DNA of 6,026 bases from Chloroflexota bacterium (lineage in GTDB: Bacteria > Chloroflexota > UBA6077). Where the stretch lies: positions 1 through 6,026 of the forward strand of contig JAJYKO010000390.1 in NCBI GenBank assembly GCA_021788565.1. Reading direction: 5' to 3'. A model generated the notes under the pieces. It was not told where the DNA came from and ran no database searches. It saw only the letters and a program-made list of their open reading frames with translations. Of the stretch, positions 5,205 through 6,026 are shown one piece after another. The first letter of the stretch is position 1. Each line of letters opens with the position of its first letter. A program made the position numbers and the translations under genes.

Positions 5205-5336
5205 ATGTCATCCTGAGTACCCCAGGGTTCCGGGAACCCTGTGCGAAGCACAGAAACTTGTGAAGTGTCTGAACAGCGTTAGCGAAGGATCTCCGCGTGG
5301 CGGAGGAGAAATGCTTCGCTGCGCTCAGCATGACAT
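5205..5336. repeat. 132-bp folded repeat element (REP/MITE-like)
   Basis: The ends ATGTCATCCTGAG (5205-5217) and CTCAGCATGACAT (5324-5336) are inverted repeats with one mismatch in 13. Between them are several hairpins: CAGGGTTC/GAACCCTG (5223-5230, 5234-5241); CTGTGC/GCACAG with a GAA loop (5239-5253), which competes with the first; CAGA-ACTT/AAGT-TCTG with a GTG loop (5251-5271); AGCGAAG/CTTCGCT (5281-5287, 5314-5320), which encloses CTCCGC/GCGGAG with a GTG loop (5291-5305). Sequence of the kind 'GTCATCCTGAG...GCGAAGGATCT...CTTCGCT...CTCAG.ATGACA' is familiar to me as a dispersed intergenic repeat in many bacterial genomes; this is recollection, not a search. No transposase is encoded in it, so any mobility would depend on a protein in trans. 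It lies 57 bp past the clpS stop codon. Confidence 0.7.
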
Positions 5337-5392
5337 GCCTACTACCTTCCGTATCAGGAGACTCAAAGGGATCAGAGACTGCCGGCTGCCGC

Positions 5393-5698
5393 TTACGCCT
5401 TTTCGATGGTGGCGGTGAGGCCAAAGCCTTCCAGACGGTCGCGGTACAGCTCTGCCAGCTCAAGGGGACAGATGATCACCGTGGCCTGACCGTGGAGGTG
5501 GGCCTCCATCATGATCTCGACCGCCTGTTTAGCGGAGAGGTCCGGCACGGACTGCAGCAGCGCGGAGATGACATAGCCCATTTCGTTGACGTCGTCGTTG
5601 TGGAGGATGACGGCGTAGGGAGGGAGGAGTTTGCCGCGGCGAATCACGTCGGGTTTGACGGTAGGTCCGGGCGTCGACACGATGTTCGGCTCCTCCAT
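5393..5698 (-). CDS. clpS: ATP-dependent Clp protease adaptor ClpS
   Basis: A 101-residue adaptor that delivers proteins with N-degron residues (bulky hydrophobic N-termini) to the ClpA/ClpC-ClpP protease in the cytosol. After a flexible N-terminal tail (1-26), the core domain has the family signature: YAVILHNDDVNEMGYV (28-43) with Asn34, Asp35 and Asp36 of the binding pocket, then MMEAHLHGQA (63-72) with His67, corresponding to the pocket His of E. coli ClpS, and the ending GFGLTATIEKA. The frame extends to an ATG at 5749, adding 17 residues. I prefer the Met at 5698 for two reasons. The extra 17 codons are GC-poor at the third position (6 of 17) while the following codons are almost all G or C there, and the predicted transcript start (about 5746) falls just inside the 5749 start. 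Neither start has a well-spaced ribosome binding site. It diverges from the eIF-2B-like gene. Confidence 0.95.
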   Translation of the reverse strand: MEEPNIVSTPGPTVKPDVIRRGKLLPPYAVILHNDDVNEMGYVISALLQSVPDLSAKQAVEIMMEAHLHGQATVIICPLELAELYRDRLEGFGLTATIEKA

Positions 5699-5752
5699 CC
5701 TTGACTTTACGACATGTGAAGCTGCTATCGTAGTTGCTGAAGACGACATCTG

Positions 5753-5781
5753 ATACTACCGCAAGGGGGTGAAGCTGCCAA
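5753..5781 (-). promoter_or_regulatory. Sigma70-type promoter of clpS
   Basis: Minus-strand TTGGCA (5781-5776, 5 of 6 to consensus), a 17-nt spacer, and TAGTAT (5758-5753, 4 of 6). The start point would be near 5746, giving a leader of about 48 nt to the Met at 5698. The divergent eIF-2B-like gene begins only 4 bp beyond the -35 box, so its ribosome binding region lies inside this promoter. A weaker plus-strand candidate for that gene, TTGACT (5701-5706) with TATCGT (5726-5731) at 19 nt, lies in the same interval. Confidence 0.5.
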
Positions 5782-5784
5782 GGG

Positions 5785-6026
5785 ATGGACGTTGAGGAGA
5801 TTGCGAGAAGGGTAGCGATTATTCAACAGGATAGGGACAAGGGCGCTATACAACTTGCCACGGATGCCGTGCGACTGCTCGGCGATATGGCGGCCGATGG
5901 AGAAGTCTCGGATGCGCAATTCGCCGATCTCTTCCCCCATACCGCCCGCGCGCTGGGGATGTCCCGCCCCAGTATGGCCCCGCTCCTCAATGGCGCAGGG
6001 GCGTTGCTGGCGGTATGGCTGGAGGC
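5785..6026 (+). CDS. eIF-2B-like (alpha/beta/delta family) protein, N-terminal part (runs off window)
   Basis: The first 80 codons of the only plus-strand gene. The helical N-terminal region reads IIQQDRDKGAIQLATDAVRLL (12-32), then LFPHTARALGMSRPSMAPLLNGAGALLA (49-76). 'D...GA..LA..A...L' followed by 'RPSMAPL.N' is the pattern I associate with the N-terminal helical domain of bacterial eIF-2B alpha/beta/delta homologues, a group that includes ribose-1,5-bisphosphate isomerase and methylthioribose-1-phosphate isomerase (MtnA). The catalytic C-terminal domain is outside the window, so enzyme activity cannot be judged, and the TRP-type MtnA N-terminal motif is not seen. The start at 5785 has an AAGGGGGTGA Shine-Dalgarno (5763-5772) about 12 nt upstream, rather far, with an AAGGG directly before the ATG. 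It is divergent from clpS. Confidence 0.6.
   Translation, partial: MDVEEIARRVAIIQQDRDKGAIQLATDAVRLLGDMAADGEVSDAQFADLFPHTARALGMSRPSMAPLLNGAGALLAVWLE

Larger units (their letters stand above)
4896..5392. other. 497-bp gene-free region between clpS and the membrane-anchored protein
   Basis: I find no convincing protein gene in this stretch. From left to right it holds: 4896-5000, no clear signal; a strong stem-loop (5001-5041) overlapping a six-codon ORF; a 6-bp inverted repeat GTTCAC/GTGAAC (5045-5050 and 5066-5071); a plus-strand promoter that overlaps a minus-strand TATAAT (5077-5105); an odd palindrome AGGAT-T-ATCCT (5118-5128); a 12-bp perfect palindrome (5141-5152); and the 132-bp folded repeat element (5205-5336). 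Confidence 0.7.

Noticed and set aside
5024..5251. 75-codon minus-strand frame in the gene-free region
   Set aside because: It runs through the folded repeat element, promoter-like boxes and hairpins, has no recognisable domain and no clear ribosome binding site; only its last six codons have a plausible start signal.
5205..5336. tRNA or tRNA-like RNA
   Set aside because: Several stems suggest a cloverleaf at first sight, but there is no 7-bp acceptor stem with a normal spacing, no anticodon arm and no T-loop consensus, and the length is too great.

Overview
The window is about 6 kb of GC-rich bacterial chromosome. Its layout and proteins best fit Chloroflexota or a similar high-GC lineage. 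This is an inference: there is no rRNA or tRNA to anchor it. The clues are a membrane-anchored Thr/Pro-rich 'TPTPT' protein, a mycobacterial-type SerA, 7-bp-periodic intergenic repeats and GC-rich codon use.

Almost all genes lie on the minus strand. Reading from high to low coordinates they are: clpS (N-degron adaptor of the Clp protease); a 497-bp gene-free stretch; a small membrane-anchored conserved protein of unknown function; a lipocalin-like domain protein; an M42 family metallo-aminopeptidase; serA (D-3-phosphoglycerate dehydrogenase, first step of serine synthesis); a 169-bp intergenic stretch with two heptad-repeat clusters; a membrane-anchored low-complexity Thr/Pro protein; and the start of an acyl-CoA dehydrogenase that leaves the window at base 1. 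One gene is on the plus strand: the N-terminal part of an eIF-2B-like protein, which diverges from clpS and leaves at base 6026.

The genes are mostly ordinary housekeeping or lineage-conserved genes. They do not look like one pathway. Spacing suggests that the membrane-anchored protein and the lipocalin protein are co-transcribed (gap about 30 bp), probably reading on into the M42 peptidase (gap 69 bp). serA and the acyl-CoA dehydrogenase each have a well-formed sigma70-type promoter of their own, and so does clpS. The clpS promoter and a sharp change in codon use argue that ClpS begins at the internal Met at 5698, not at the upstream ATG at 5749.

The less ordinary material is intergenic. 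(1) A 132-bp element at 5205-5336 has near-perfect inverted ends and several internal hairpins, like a REP- or MITE-type dispersed repeat. (2) Two heptad-repeat clusters (1004-1059 and 1130-1164) contain a 16-bp perfect palindrome and an 11-bp inverted repeat; the serA stop codon is inside the second. (3) A leader-like arrangement at 5001-5105 combines a -10 box, a hairpin over a Shine-Dalgarno site, a six-codon ORF and a strong stem-loop. (4) A good plus-strand promoter at 5077-5104 has no gene downstream on its strand before 5785. I do not see a clearly new multi-gene system such as defence, toxin-antitoxin or CRISPR in this window.
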